From the NCBI GenBank assembly GCA_004556705.1, contig SFGA01000003.1, positions 48,648 to 112,647 on the forward strand: 64,000 nucleotides of DNA, given 5' to 3'. Below, piece by piece: positions 1-8,612 of this stretch. The stretch comes from Ruminococcus sp. GTDB taxonomy: Bacteria; Bacillota; Clostridia; Oscillospirales; Acutalibacteraceae. Position numbers and translations under genes: made by a program. The notes below the pieces were generated by a model. It was not told the DNA's origin. It worked only from the letters and a program-made list of their open reading frames with translations, and did not search any database. Each line of letters opens with the position of its first letter. Position 1 is the stretch's first letter.

Positions 1-207
1 AAGGAAGCACGAGCTCTTAGTTTAACTGAACTGAAAAATTCATGTAAATGCAGTTTCACTTATAATAATTCAAAATGCGGCAATTTAAACGATGACGGCA
101 ATTGCAATAAATGGTCAGACAGTGAGATGATTGATAAGGCCGTAGAGTCGCTGATCAGTAAAAAAGTAATTAAATTAAAAGGTAACAAATATGAACTTGT
201 CTTATGA
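1..207 (+). CDS. C-terminal end of a cysteine-rich protein, 5' end outside window
   Basis: An open frame runs from the first base to a TGA at 205-207 and gives 68 residues. It contains a cluster of four cysteines (CKC, then KCG, then NCN) within about 26 residues, which looks like a metal-binding knuckle, followed by a basic helix and a KYELVL end. The last 17 bases overlap the next gene, so the two are probably translationally coupled. I do not recognise the family and the N-terminus is missing. A zinc-ribbon regulator or adaptor for the peptidase downstream is only a guess. Confidence 0.45.
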   Translation, partial: KEARALSLTELKNSCKCSFTYNNSKCGNLNDDGNCNKWSDSEMIDKAVESLISKKVIKLKGNKYELVL

Positions 208-1336
208 AAACATTACTTTGTCAGCTTATGATATAGGTGCTTATATTAAAAAACACGGAGAATTACAAACGGCAAGTGAACCATACATTTATATGCCGGA
301 GATGAATGCACGCGGGTATGAGTATAATGAAAATGAGTCGAATGTTAGTTTGCCCTTCGGAATAAATGAAAACGACAAAAAATATTTGCCTGATTCAGAA
401 TTTATCCTTATAAATGACAGTAGTACAAATGCGATTTCTACTTCAATAAAGAGTATACCGATAATAGGGCTATATATGGGGAGCGTTACAGAAATAGAGC
501 ATAATGTTAATTTAATGATCGGCTCATTATTTGAAAGTGATTTCCCAATGGAAAAGTTTAAACCTAAAAAGATTTTTATAAACAATGAAGGTGTTTTGGT
601 GGTGAGAAATGACGATAGCCTTTTAGGATATAAGGATGAAAGAATAATAAGTTACATGATAACTGAGGCGGCTCTCCGCTTTTTGGTTCTTCATGAAATA
701 GGGCATCATACGAAAGGCCACATTGCTAATATTTCAGATAATTATAAAAGATTTGCTTTGTTGAAAGCAAACGATGATATTAACAGTGACTTTGAATTTG
801 AAGCTGACAAATTTGCATCTGAGAAATTAGCGCAGGAATTTCCTCTTGTACTAAAGGAACTTATGAACCATAAGGAAGATTTGAGTGAGTTTAGTACAGA
901 AGAAATTGAACTTATGGCACTGAATGTAATTATAACTGCAATGACGCTCCCTTTTTCTGTTCTATATCAACCTTTTAGAGATAAAGGAACAGGAATAGAA
1001 GGAACTATAGCTTATCGTGAAATATCTGCATTGATGGTACTAACTGTAAAATTATATGACAATGAAGTTTGCAGAAAAGCGGCATTATATGATTTGTGTA
1101 ATAAAACAAATGATGAATTGGAAAAAATTAAAAGAATAACAAATACGACTATAGATGTTGAAAAAATAAGGACTAGTCAAAGCATTGATTTCTTTGATTT
1201 TGGTAAATATATTATGGTTATGTTTACCGATAGTAAGCGATTATATTACTCGGTAAATAAAATAACTAATATTGATGCTTACTTGGATAACTATATGGAA
1301 GTACTATCTTTTTTGCACAACGAAAGAACAGACTGA
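191..1336 (+). CDS. HEXXH metallopeptidase-like protein (M48-type gluzincin signature)
   Basis: A 381-residue protein. Residues 168-173 read HEIGHH (the HEXXH zinc and catalytic motif), and a second motif around 202-206 reads EFEAD, the spacing and form expected for the third zinc ligand of M48-type gluzincins. No signal peptide or clear membrane segment is visible, so it is probably cytosolic, unlike HtpX or Ste24. Lit-like (U49) phage-exclusion peptidases are another cytosolic HEXXH group worth testing. The start overlaps the preceding cysteine-rich gene by 17 bases, so the two look like one unit. Codon use is AT-rich like the rest of the accessory region. Peptidase activity is well supported by motifs; the substrate is unknown. 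Confidence 0.6.
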   Translation: MNLSYENITLSAYDIGAYIKKHGELQTASEPYIYMPEMNARGYEYNENESNVSLPFGINENDKKYLPDSEFILINDSSTNAISTSIKSIPIIGLYMGSVTEIEHNVNLMIGSLFESDFPMEKFKPKKIFINNEGVLVVRNDDSLLGYKDERIISYMITEAALRFLVLHEIGHHTKGHIANISDNYKRFALLKANDDINSDFEFEADKFASEKLAQEFPLVLKELMNHKEDLSEFSTEEIELMALNVIITAMTLPFSVLYQPFRDKGTGIEGTIAYREISALMVLTVKLYDNEVCRKAALYDLCNKTNDELEKIKRITNTTIDVEKIRTSQSIDFFDFGKYIMVMFTDSKRLYYSVNKITNIDAYLDNYMEVLSFLHNERTD

Positions 1337-1499
1337 TAGGATTGGTTATGCAGTGAGTTCCCTTGGCACATTTTTTCTCTTAACTTTTTACGATGGACTT
1401 ATCGATTATCAAAATTGGATAGAGAATTGTGTTTCCATCCCCAAAAGATACATAATTTTAAAAATCCTTGTATATCAAGATTTGCTGCTGCTTTTTGAG

Positions 1500-1739
1500 A
1501 AATTTTTACTGTTGCATTTTACGGTGAATCAAACGGCTATTTTGCGAGTCGATAGGATTGGAATGGATAGTCTCAATATTTTTTATATAAATGAAACATC
1601 TACTTTGTTTCCAAATATCAACAAGTATGACACAGGGCTGTTTACAAATAGCGGTACTATGGTTGTTAGCCGAGGGTTAGGTAACAGTATTATTCCTATC
1701 CGCTTTAATAACCGCTTGGAAGTCATTGTACATTTTTAA
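1500..1739 (+). pseudogene. remnant of a YkuE-type metallophosphoesterase (C-terminal part)
   Basis: The final 37 codons (about 1629-1739) carry the hallmark C-terminal block of YkuE-like calcineurin-fold phosphoesterases: a KYDTGLF segment followed by MVVSRGLGNS, then IPIRFNNR. The upstream HTHGGQ metal-binding block is only faintly visible around 1515 (HFTVNQ), and nothing of the N-terminal half is present. The open frame continues upstream into the 3' end of the metallopeptidase gene, where it has no meaning. This is decayed coding sequence, not an intact gene. Confidence 0.6.
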
Positions 1740-1777
1740 ACCATATAGGAACCGTGGTTATCAAAGAAAAAAATTAA

Positions 1778-1817
1778 CACAAGGGCAGAGAGAAAAAACC
1801 TACCCTTGTGCTTTATT
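1778..1817 (+). terminator. weak terminator-like hairpin
   Basis: Bases 1778-1785 (CACAAGGG) pair perfectly with 1803-1810 (CCCTTGTG) across a 17-base loop and are followed by CTTTATT. The T-tract is short, so termination strength is doubtful. It lies between the phosphoesterase remnant and the convergent gene at 1908-3128. Confidence 0.35.
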
Positions 1818-1907
1818 ATTGGTTCTCTGCTCCTTAAATTCTTTAATAATATAAACAACAGAATCACTCAGCTTTAGTACAGAACAAAAGGTAGGAAATT
1901 AAATTTG

Positions 1908-3128
1908 TTATTTTATGTTTGATATGAGACTATCAATAGAAAATTTATCGCGATGTTTTTTTAAAGACATAGACTTCCTTAATTGTTTATTAAATTTATC
2001 GAGTTGTATTACTTTTTCAATAGATTCTCTAATAGTGCTATATAGTATAATATTCTTATCTTTAACTTTTTCATTTAATTTATCAACAATGTATTCTCTT
2101 GGAATATCTTCGTCTTCTATCATGAAATTACAATCTTTAATAATGCTATTTATCATCTCGTTTATATATTTTTCATCAATCAAAAGCGGTGGGAATTTTG
2201 CAAAAAATTCTATATTAAAATGATTTAAACCTTTAAAATACTTATTTATAGCACGCGGAGAATAAAAATGCCTTTTTTTATAGTAGTTATCAAAAGCAGT
2301 TTTAATATTATCTAACGGTTGATTAATATCGTTTAAATTAATATTTACAACGCCTAGTCCTGTGTATCTAAAATGATTTTCTTTAACAATTAGGATATTT
2401 TTTGAATAATCATATTTACAAAAATTTGTTCTGTTTTCAATCAAATTATATAAAAAAACAAAAGTTCCATCTTTTTTATATGATATAAGTATCGTTTTAA
2501 TATTTTCTAATAGTAACATTTCAAGATTGATTAATCCTAAACTGATATTTTTATATAATTCTATTATTTCTTTTAATTCATTATCTTGAAGTTCTTCAAC
2601 TATTTTGTTAGTAAATTTGTTTTTATAAATACCATAAATAATTGAAACTGCACTTAAACAGGCTAAAATGTACCATTTGTTTTCTATAAATATTGTTTGA
2701 ATAATTTCTATATAGTTAATATTATGTTGTTTATGCAGGAAATTTAATATACCGTTATAATTCTTTGTTATAATTTTTATTACAAATAGTATTATACCGT
2801 AAATACTTATTGCTTTTACGGTATCTCTAAAACTATATGAAAATATTTTAATATCGAAATATTTCTTAGAATATTCATCATAGCTTTTAATCGGATTAAT
2901 AAAATAAAAAAATGTTTCTAAACAATTGTAAACCTTATAATTAATCACTAATAGCTTTTCATATAATCTATATTTATTATCGGATTTTTTTATATATAAA
3001 TTTTGCAATTTGAAATATATTTTCCTTACTGCGTAGTTAAATATGGAACACATACATGCTGTCAATGCAATAATTATAATATAGTCTTTAATATAGTCTA
3101 TAAAATAATGTGAAATACTCTCATTCAT
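1908..3128 (-). CDS. membrane protein of unknown function
   Basis: A 406-residue, very AT-rich and lysine/isoleucine/asparagine-rich protein. Hydrophobic segments are visible at about residues 14-33, 106-122 and 150-167. They are followed by a roughly 240-residue soluble region with no motif I recognise. The likely layout is a short N-terminal membrane part and a cytoplasmic C-terminal domain. The gene stands alone on the minus strand, convergent with the peptidase genes, and its start lies near the left copy of the 68-bp direct repeat. Composition matches the accessory region. No function can be assigned; a membrane-anchored effector or sensor would fit the setting but is speculation. Confidence 0.6.
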   Translation of the reverse strand: MNESISHYFIDYIKDYIIIIALTACMCSIFNYAVRKIYFKLQNLYIKKSDNKYRLYEKLLVINYKVYNCLETFFYFINPIKSYDEYSKKYFDIKIFSYSFRDTVKAISIYGIILFVIKIITKNYNGILNFLHKQHNINYIEIIQTIFIENKWYILACLSAVSIIYGIYKNKFTNKIVEELQDNELKEIIELYKNISLGLINLEMLLLENIKTILISYKKDGTFVFLYNLIENRTNFCKYDYSKNILIVKENHFRYTGLGVVNINLNDINQPLDNIKTAFDNYYKKRHFYSPRAINKYFKGLNHFNIEFFAKFPPLLIDEKYINEMINSIIKDCNFMIEDEDIPREYIVDKLNEKVKDKNIILYSTIRESIEKVIQLDKFNKQLRKSMSLKKHRDKFSIDSLISNIK

Positions 3129-3265
3129 TATTTAATCTTCCCTTTTATTAAAATATTAACAACTATAATTATACTATTTTTAGAATCAAATTAAAATATC
3201 TTTATTGGGTTTTTATGAATAACTACATTGTTTGAAAAACCAATTTGTTTTACGGGACTCAATAG

Positions 3266-3333
3266 GATTATTTTCATTGGTTCAAGTCCTCATTACATTT
3301 CTTAAAAAGCATCTATTTTATATCATCTTTACA
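3266..3333 (+). repeat. 68-bp direct repeat, left copy
   Basis: This 68-base stretch aligns without gaps to 10724-10791 in the same orientation, with 12 mismatches by my count. Both copies contain GTTCAAGTCCTC followed by TTACA, and end in an identical ATATCATCTTTACA. The core resembles a tRNA T-loop consensus, but flanking bases do not pair as a T-stem, so no functional tRNA is present. The two copies bracket about 7.4 kb containing an IS, a three-gene cassette and an acetyltransferase gene. Confidence 0.75.
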
Positions 3334-3393
3334 TATGAACAGACTTCAAAATCTGAACCAAAGTGTTCGATTAGAAGTCTGTTTTTCTTTTAA

Positions 3394-3419
3394 AGTCCCG
3401 TAAAATCGGGGCTTTTTTT
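3394..3419 (+). terminator. terminator-like hairpin in the IS end
   Basis: GTCCCG (3395-3400) pairs with CGGGGC (3407-3412) across a short AT loop, followed by seven T. The 5' arm (AGTCCCGTAAAA, 3394-3405) is also a perfect reverse complement of 3248-3259, so an alternative longer-range pairing is possible. This hairpin is missing from the decayed IS copy. Confidence 0.5.
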
Positions 3420-3508
3420 GATGTGTTTATCGTACAAGTTTTTATTATCTCATTAAATTCTGAAACATTTTTATTTGTATTTAAGGATTTGTATATAAAA
3501 CTGTTTGA

Positions 3509-4645
3509 TTATGTACGATTATTTTTATTCCAATACTTACTTTCCCACTTATCAGGTGTCCAATATTTAATAATTGAATGAGGTCGCTCTGTATTATAGA
3601 AAGTCATATATCTCGCTAAAGATTCTTTAAACTCACGCTCGGATTTATATTTTGTTCTATATAATTCTTCAGCCTTCAAGTATTTGAAAAATGATTCTAC
3701 CACTGAATTGTCGTATGGAATGTGAGGACGTGAAAATGATTGTGTTATGTTTAATTCTTTCAAGTATTTCATAAATGATTTGGATGTGTAGCTTGAGCCA
3801 TTGTCACTGTGGAAAATTAAATTTGAGTCAGGTTTTCGCTCTTCATAAGCTTCTTTCAGCGTTCTTTTTACAAGTCTGGTGTTATTTGAATTAGATACAT
3901 TATATGCAATAACTTTTCGGGCATATAAATCAATTATTACACAGATGTAAAAAATCATATTATTAAACTTATAATATGCAACATCACTTACCCATACTTC
4001 ATTTGGTTTCTTTACATTTAAATTCTGTTTAACTATATTTTCTTTCCGTTTTTGCTCTTGATCATATAATGTTTTAGAACTCGTCCTAATAGCGAACCAA
4101 CCCTTTTGGTACATTATTCTTGAAACGACATTAATACTGATGGTATAGCCTCTGTCCTTAAGTATGGCGTGAACCTTACCCGGACCGTATATCTGATTTG
4201 ATTCGTGATATATTTGCTCAATAATTGGTGTTATTTCTTCAACTTTCGCTGCATATTGGCTAGCATCATTCTTATTCCTGAAAATATGATTAAAATAGCT
4301 GCCTTTAGACACATTAAGAGCATCGCATAACAACGTTTCGCTATATGTATCCTTAAATGATTTAATAACATTATATCTTTCTCTTAATGGTGAAGAAACA
4401 GTGCACGGTGATTCCTTTAAGATTTGAATGATTTTCTGTTGCCTTTCACATTTAGTTACAAGCTCACGATAATCTCTGAGGTTAATCTTTTCTGATTTTG
4501 TGAATGTTTCCTTTTGGGATTCAATCCAAGAATATATTGTACTTCTTGATATTCCGGTTTCAGCATGTATCTTTGATACACTCTTTCCGTTAATGAACTC
4601 CTGGACTGTTTGATTTTTTGTTTCATCTGAATAGTATTTTTTCAT
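3509..4645 (-). CDS. IS3-family transposase (single-frame, DDE integrase fold)
   Basis: A 378-residue protein catalysing cut-and-copy transposition of the IS. The N-terminus has a helix-turn-helix (SKIHAETGISRSTIYSW, about residues 19-35) and a basic linker. The centre has an HTH_21-like segment with the IYGPGKV motif. The C-terminal half is an rve integrase core with the expected acidic triad: WVSDVAYYK, HSDNGSSYTS and VVESFFKYLKAEE. The usual orfA/orfB frameshift of IS3 elements is absent here, since both parts are in one frame. An AAGGAGGCG ribosome site precedes the ATG. The gene appears intact and could be active. Confidence 0.9.
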   Translation of the reverse strand: MKKYYSDETKNQTVQEFINGKSVSKIHAETGISRSTIYSWIESQKETFTKSEKINLRDYRELVTKCERQQKIIQILKESPCTVSSPLRERYNVIKSFKDTYSETLLCDALNVSKGSYFNHIFRNKNDASQYAAKVEEITPIIEQIYHESNQIYGPGKVHAILKDRGYTISINVVSRIMYQKGWFAIRTSSKTLYDQEQKRKENIVKQNLNVKKPNEVWVSDVAYYKFNNMIFYICVIIDLYARKVIAYNVSNSNNTRLVKRTLKEAYEERKPDSNLIFHSDNGSSYTSKSFMKYLKELNITQSFSRPHIPYDNSVVESFFKYLKAEELYRTKYKSEREFKESLARYMTFYNTERPHSIIKYWTPDKWESKYWNKNNRT

Positions 4646-4719
4646 GATAAAACGCCTCCTTAAAATTTTATTTGGAGCAACTATCTTATCATAAAATCTT
4701 GAGAATTGATTTGAACTTG

Positions 4720-4859
4720 GAAGCTTGCACAGAAACTACTACATACCTGAAAGCTGATAAGGTAGGTGTTGAAGTAGGTGATTGGTAGGTCAAATAGGTG
4801 ATAAGTATTTTGATGACGTGTTTGATATGATTAAAAAGTTTTATGATATGAATAAGTAA
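4720..4859 (+). pseudogene. gene remnant next to the IS right end
   Basis: Two adjacent frames read like protein: roughly 4723-4785 encodes a stretch ending VGVEVGDW, and after a stop and a frame change 4800-4859 encodes DKYFDDVFDMIKKFYDMNK and a TAA. Together they look like the frameshifted C-terminus of a lost gene beside the IS. The family is not recognisable. Confidence 0.4.
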
Positions 4860-4988
4860 ACAGGTTTTGGAATCCATAACATAAATGTGTGGTTTTAAAG
4901 CCTGTTTTTGCTTAAATAGGCATATTGTTTGCTTTTGAAATTACTTCAATAATATGTGTATCAATATATAGAATGTTGTGGTGAATTA

Positions 4989-4997
4989 TGATATAAT
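4989..4997 (+). promoter_or_regulatory. extended -10 promoter for the accessory cassette
   Basis: TGATATAAT forms an extended -10 (TG at 4989-4990, TATAAT at 4992-4997). No good -35 lies 17 bases upstream, which extended -10 promoters tolerate. It sits about 48 bases before the ATG at 5045, with AAAGGAG at 5026-5032 as ribosome site. Confidence 0.5.
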
Positions 4998-5044
4998 TAA
5001 AAACAGTAATTGTTTAATAAATATAAAAGGAGAAGTTTTATTAA

Positions 5045-6244
5045 ATGAATCAGTTGTGGGCATATAAAAATTTCAATATGGGGCACGAATTAGATATTTC
5101 GGGCGAGTTTATATATGATGGAATAGAAGCACTTAATGAAATGATATGCATTGAAGAAAGTTCTCCCTTATTTTCATTTTTATATCATACGTCAGTAGGA
5201 ATAGAAAGATTACAAAAAATAATTATTGTACTTTTTGAGGACATTAAATTTGACGAATATGAAGAATTTGAAAAAAGCCTTATTACTCATAGTCATCAAG
5301 ATTTGCATAGCAGGATAAAAAGAAGTGCAAAAATTGAGTTTAATAATAGAGAAAATGATTTTTTGATGCTTGCAACAAACTTTTATAAGAGTGCTCGATA
5401 TAATAGATTTAATATTAATACCAGCGAATGTAAGGAAGCAAACCTTTTTATTGAGTTTGTAAAAAAGCATTTGAAACCTGATGAAATAGAATATCATTTC
5501 TTATCTGGAAAGGTTATGGTTAATGAAAAGGTTAAAAAGTTGGTGGGCAGGACGCTTGGTAGTATAGCAAATAAATATTATTCGTTGATTAGAGAAGGTG
5601 CTAATAAAAATGGGACATATACCTATGAATTACTAGCAGATTCAAAAGCCGAAAAGATATTTTTAGGTAATTATAGAAACAAATCATTACAAGAAATGAA
5701 AATCACAGAATCAATTGCGGTAAAAGAGTTGATTGCTTGTATACGTAATACAGAAGAAACCTGTGCATTTTTAAGATTTCTTGATGAGATTGAACCTTTA
5801 GACATTGATGTAAATTTAATCAATGAATACTTATCAGAACTTTCAATTGGTAACATTCCTCAAACATTGATTGATGAAGTTGAAACTTTATACGAAGAAA
5901 TGGAACATCCAAAGAATAGGATTGAATTAATTAGTTTAATTGGTGATACTTGTGTTGCTTTTGAGTTTTTTGAGATTCAAGAAGTTATCACGTTGATTAA
6001 TGATTATATAAGCGGAAAATTGTTGGCTGAGCCTTTTGCTAAAGAAATTGAAGAAAAAGCGACAATTATTGATGATGAAGAATTTATTGAAATTTTTGAG
6101 GATTTAATATTGATTTGTAAAAAATTCATAAAAGGACAAATACAAGAAGAGTGTTTTAGAAATGATATAGAAGAACAATTTGAGATAGTAAAGGAATATT
6201 ATAGCTTTTTAATGCAAAATAATATGCAAAGTGGATATAACTGA
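5045..6244 (+). CDS. acidic helical protein of unknown function, possibly HEPN-like
   Basis: A 399-residue soluble protein, first gene of the cassette. Residues about 40-65 contain FLYHTSVGIERLQKI, and about 110-125 contain FYKSARYNRF. This paired pattern in an all-helical domain reminds me of HEPN-type proteins from defence loci, but the classical RxxxxH catalytic motif is not visible. The C-terminal 150 residues are strongly acidic and helical (many EE, DE and EI repeats), suitable for protein contacts. No membrane segments or signal peptide. It is followed after 124 bases by the kinase gene on the same strand. Assignment is by general resemblance only. Confidence 0.55.
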   Translation: MNQLWAYKNFNMGHELDISGEFIYDGIEALNEMICIEESSPLFSFLYHTSVGIERLQKIIIVLFEDIKFDEYEEFEKSLITHSHQDLHSRIKRSAKIEFNNRENDFLMLATNFYKSARYNRFNINTSECKEANLFIEFVKKHLKPDEIEYHFLSGKVMVNEKVKKLVGRTLGSIANKYYSLIREGANKNGTYTYELLADSKAEKIFLGNYRNKSLQEMKITESIAVKELIACIRNTEETCAFLRFLDEIEPLDIDVNLINEYLSELSIGNIPQTLIDEVETLYEEMEHPKNRIELISLIGDTCVAFEFFEIQEVITLINDYISGKLLAEPFAKEIEEKATIIDDEEFIEIFEDLILICKKFIKGQIQEECFRNDIEEQFEIVKEYYSFLMQNNMQSGYN

Positions 6245-6368
6245 ATCTTTTAGAGAAGATACGCTGCATATGTTTATTATAAAATTGAAGAATTAGTTTA
6301 GTAGATTTTAGTTTTTAAGACATATATAAATTAAGTTGTTTATGATAAAATGTTCGAGGTGATTTCAT

Positions 6369-8495
6369 TTGAAGTATAATATAATAAAAAAACTAGGCAG
6401 TGGGGGAAATGCAACAGTTTATAAAATTAAAACAAATAATAATCAGGTTGTTGCATTAAAAAAACTCCATAAAGATGCAAATAAGGAAAAGAAATCTCGT
6501 TTTAGAGATGAAATTGATGTTATCAAACAAAATTGTAAAGAAATTGTTGGTATAATCCCAATTATTTGGAGTTCTAAATATAAGTTTGAATATACGATGC
6601 CAATTGCTGAGCCCATAGTTAAGTATATAAAAGAACACGAATCTAGTCCTAGAGAAATTGTATTAGGAATAATAGATATCTGTAATACATTATCAAAATT
6701 ACACACAAAAAATATTTCGCATAGAGATATTAAACCAAGCAATTTGTATTTTTATGATAACAGATATTATATAGGAGATTTTGGATTAGTAGATTTGCCG
6801 GACGGAGAAAATAATTATACTCGTGAAGATAGAGGGTTAGGAGCGATTTTTACAATAGCTCCGGAAATGAAAAGAAATCCTAGGAAAGCAGACGGTAAGA
6901 AAGCAGATGTATACTCATTGGCAAAAACTTTATGGATGTTATTGTCGCTTGATGAAACAGGGTTTGAAGGGGTGTATGATTTTTCGGATAGTAAGCATAG
7001 TTTGAAAAATTATAAGCATCTTCAAAATATACATTTAGTCGAAATTGAAGAATTATTAAAGAACGCAACCGATAATACACCCGAAAACCGTCCATCTATT
7101 GATAGTTTTAAAAATCACCTATTGAAATGGCTTGAGGTATCTGATGATTATAGTAAATCTCAAAGAAGTGAATGGCAATTTTTAAACAAGTATTTTTTGA
7201 AGAATTCAGGCGAAACAATAATTTGGAGAAATCCTGTTGAAATTGTTACTGTTCTCAATGTGTTGGCTAAAACACAAGCTCATAATCATATGTTGTTTTC
7301 ATCAGCTGGAGGACAGGATTTTTTAAAGGCAAGTTTGGCAAATGAAGATGGATGTATTTATATTTATGATGATTGTAAAGAGATAAATTTGGTTAAGCCA
7401 AAAGCGTTATTTTTTGAAAGATTTGATAAAAATGAAGAGTGGAATTATTTATTGTTAGAGTGCCAAGAATTAAATCCTGTTTACTGTGCCGATTTCGAAT
7501 ACGAAATACTAGTGGAAGATTATCCTGCACATTATGTCTCAGCAGAATATGAGCAATATGGTGTATATGATTATGATTCGGGTAAAGAATTACCTAGTGG
7601 TTATAAGGTCGTTGCAAGATATTTGAAAGGCAAGTTTCTGTTTGTATTAAAAAGTGGTCCGTACAATAGAATTCCTGAAACATATGATGGTCGGCACGGT
7701 AAGTTTTCTCATGAAGAGTTTAGAGAATATGTACATTTACTTATTAAAAACAAAGGCGCTGCACCTAAGACAAAAGTGAAGATGAAAGAGGATCCCGGTA
7801 ACCCTAGAATTAATGAGTCAAAGTGTGTAGAATCATTTATAGGAGATGAATTTAAAAATTGGATATTTGATGTTTCAGAATATACGAAAGAAACTACCAA
7901 TATCGCATATTACATAACATTAACAATCAATGATGGGGAACTTGATATTGACAGCTTGTTAGAAGGAGAGTTTTGCTTGTGTAATGATGGGTATATAAAG
8001 AGAGAAAGAAATCACATGGATGAGATCAAACTAATATATGATAAAAGAGAGGTTTCAAGTTGTATTGAAGAATGTAAAAAAATACTAACTAACTATTGCA
8101 AAGATAATGGATTTAATGATTGTGGCGCTGCATACTTTTCGTTTAACATTCTAAGATGTGGGAAACCTGAACATCTGTTTACAAAAGAAGAAATTAAAAT
8201 TGAAATGAAAAAAGCGGACGATAGAAAACATAACACATTAGTCATTGACGAAAATGGATATGCAAAAGTCGTTAGTGTTGAAAATTTGAATTATTATCCC
8301 GTTAGACAAGAAACATGGCGTGCCGGTAATTGTTATGTGGGTAAATATTCTGATTTAAGTACGTTGGATGATGACTATATGTCAATGTTGCAAGGGTGGT
8401 TGTATTATTTAGAAACAAATCATGCACAACGAATGGATTATATCGAATCAAAGCAAGAGAAAGAATTGTTGGAAAGAATACGAGAGTTTTATTAA
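6369..8495 (+). CDS. Ser/Thr protein kinase with large unknown C-terminal region
   Basis: A 708-residue protein. Residues 1-265 form a Hanks-type kinase: glycine loop GSGGNATVYK (10-19), ATP-anchoring K31, helix-C E48, catalytic loop HRDIKPSN (118-125), DFG (137-139) and APE (164-166), so it should be catalytically active. There is no transmembrane helix or PASTA repeat, unlike the housekeeping PknB/PrkC type. The remaining 440 residues match nothing I know; they include cysteine- and acid-rich stretches and could bind a signal or the substrate. The start is TTG at 6369 with GAGGTG upstream. It lies between the helical protein and the beta-lactamase-fold protein, suggesting a three-part system. 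Confidence 0.85.
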   Translation: MKYNIIKKLGSGGNATVYKIKTNNNQVVALKKLHKDANKEKKSRFRDEIDVIKQNCKEIVGIIPIIWSSKYKFEYTMPIAEPIVKYIKEHESSPREIVLGIIDICNTLSKLHTKNISHRDIKPSNLYFYDNRYYIGDFGLVDLPDGENNYTREDRGLGAIFTIAPEMKRNPRKADGKKADVYSLAKTLWMLLSLDETGFEGVYDFSDSKHSLKNYKHLQNIHLVEIEELLKNATDNTPENRPSIDSFKNHLLKWLEVSDDYSKSQRSEWQFLNKYFLKNSGETIIWRNPVEIVTVLNVLAKTQAHNHMLFSSAGGQDFLKASLANEDGCIYIYDDCKEINLVKPKALFFERFDKNEEWNYLLLECQELNPVYCADFEYEILVEDYPAHYVSAEYEQYGVYDYDSGKELPSGYKVVARYLKGKFLFVLKSGPYNRIPETYDGRHGKFSHEEFREYVHLLIKNKGAAPKTKVKMKEDPGNPRINESKCVESFIGDEFKNWIFDVSEYTKETTNIAYYITLTINDGELDIDSLLEGEFCLCNDGYIKRERNHMDEIKLIYDKREVSSCIEECKKILTNYCKDNGFNDCGAAYFSFNILRCGKPEHLFTKEEIKIEMKKADDRKHNTLVIDENGYAKVVSVENLNYYPVRQETWRAGNCYVGKYSDLSTLDDDYMSMLQGWLYYLETNHAQRMDYIESKQEKELLERIREFY

Positions 8496-8612
8496 TTTGG
8501 AATAGTAAAATATAAAACAAAATGAAAGCAATTGAAATTTAAAACGATTTTAATTTTGCTTTTTGCATCTGAATTATACAAATAGAACATGATTTATAAA
8601 GGAGAAACAATT

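Larger units (their letters stand above)
3336..4690 (-). mobile_element. IS3-family insertion sequence
   Basis: The element contains one intact transposase gene on the minus strand. Its left boundary is inferred at 3336 because the decayed second copy (9824-10056) starts at the same TGAACAGACTTC while the preceding bases differ. Inside that end lies a hairpin made of ACAGACTTC and GAAGTCTGT (about 3339-3382). I could not find a matching inverted repeat on the right side, so the right end (taken as about 4690) is uncertain, and the element may be truncated there. Confidence 0.6.

Noticed and set aside
1272..1739. 155-codon open frame as an intact gene
   Set aside because: The first part overlaps the peptidase gene and is meaningless. 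Only the last third is a phosphoesterase relic, so it is listed as a pseudogene.
3270..3300. A tRNA gene in the 68-bp repeat
   Set aside because: The GTTCAAGTCC core looks like a T-loop, but flanking bases do not pair beyond two positions and no acceptor, D or anticodon arms are present.
4700..4760. Right inverted repeat of the IS3 element
   Set aside because: Searched for a reverse complement of TGAACAGACTTC; only poor matches such as GATTTGAACTTGG were found, so the right end is left undefined.
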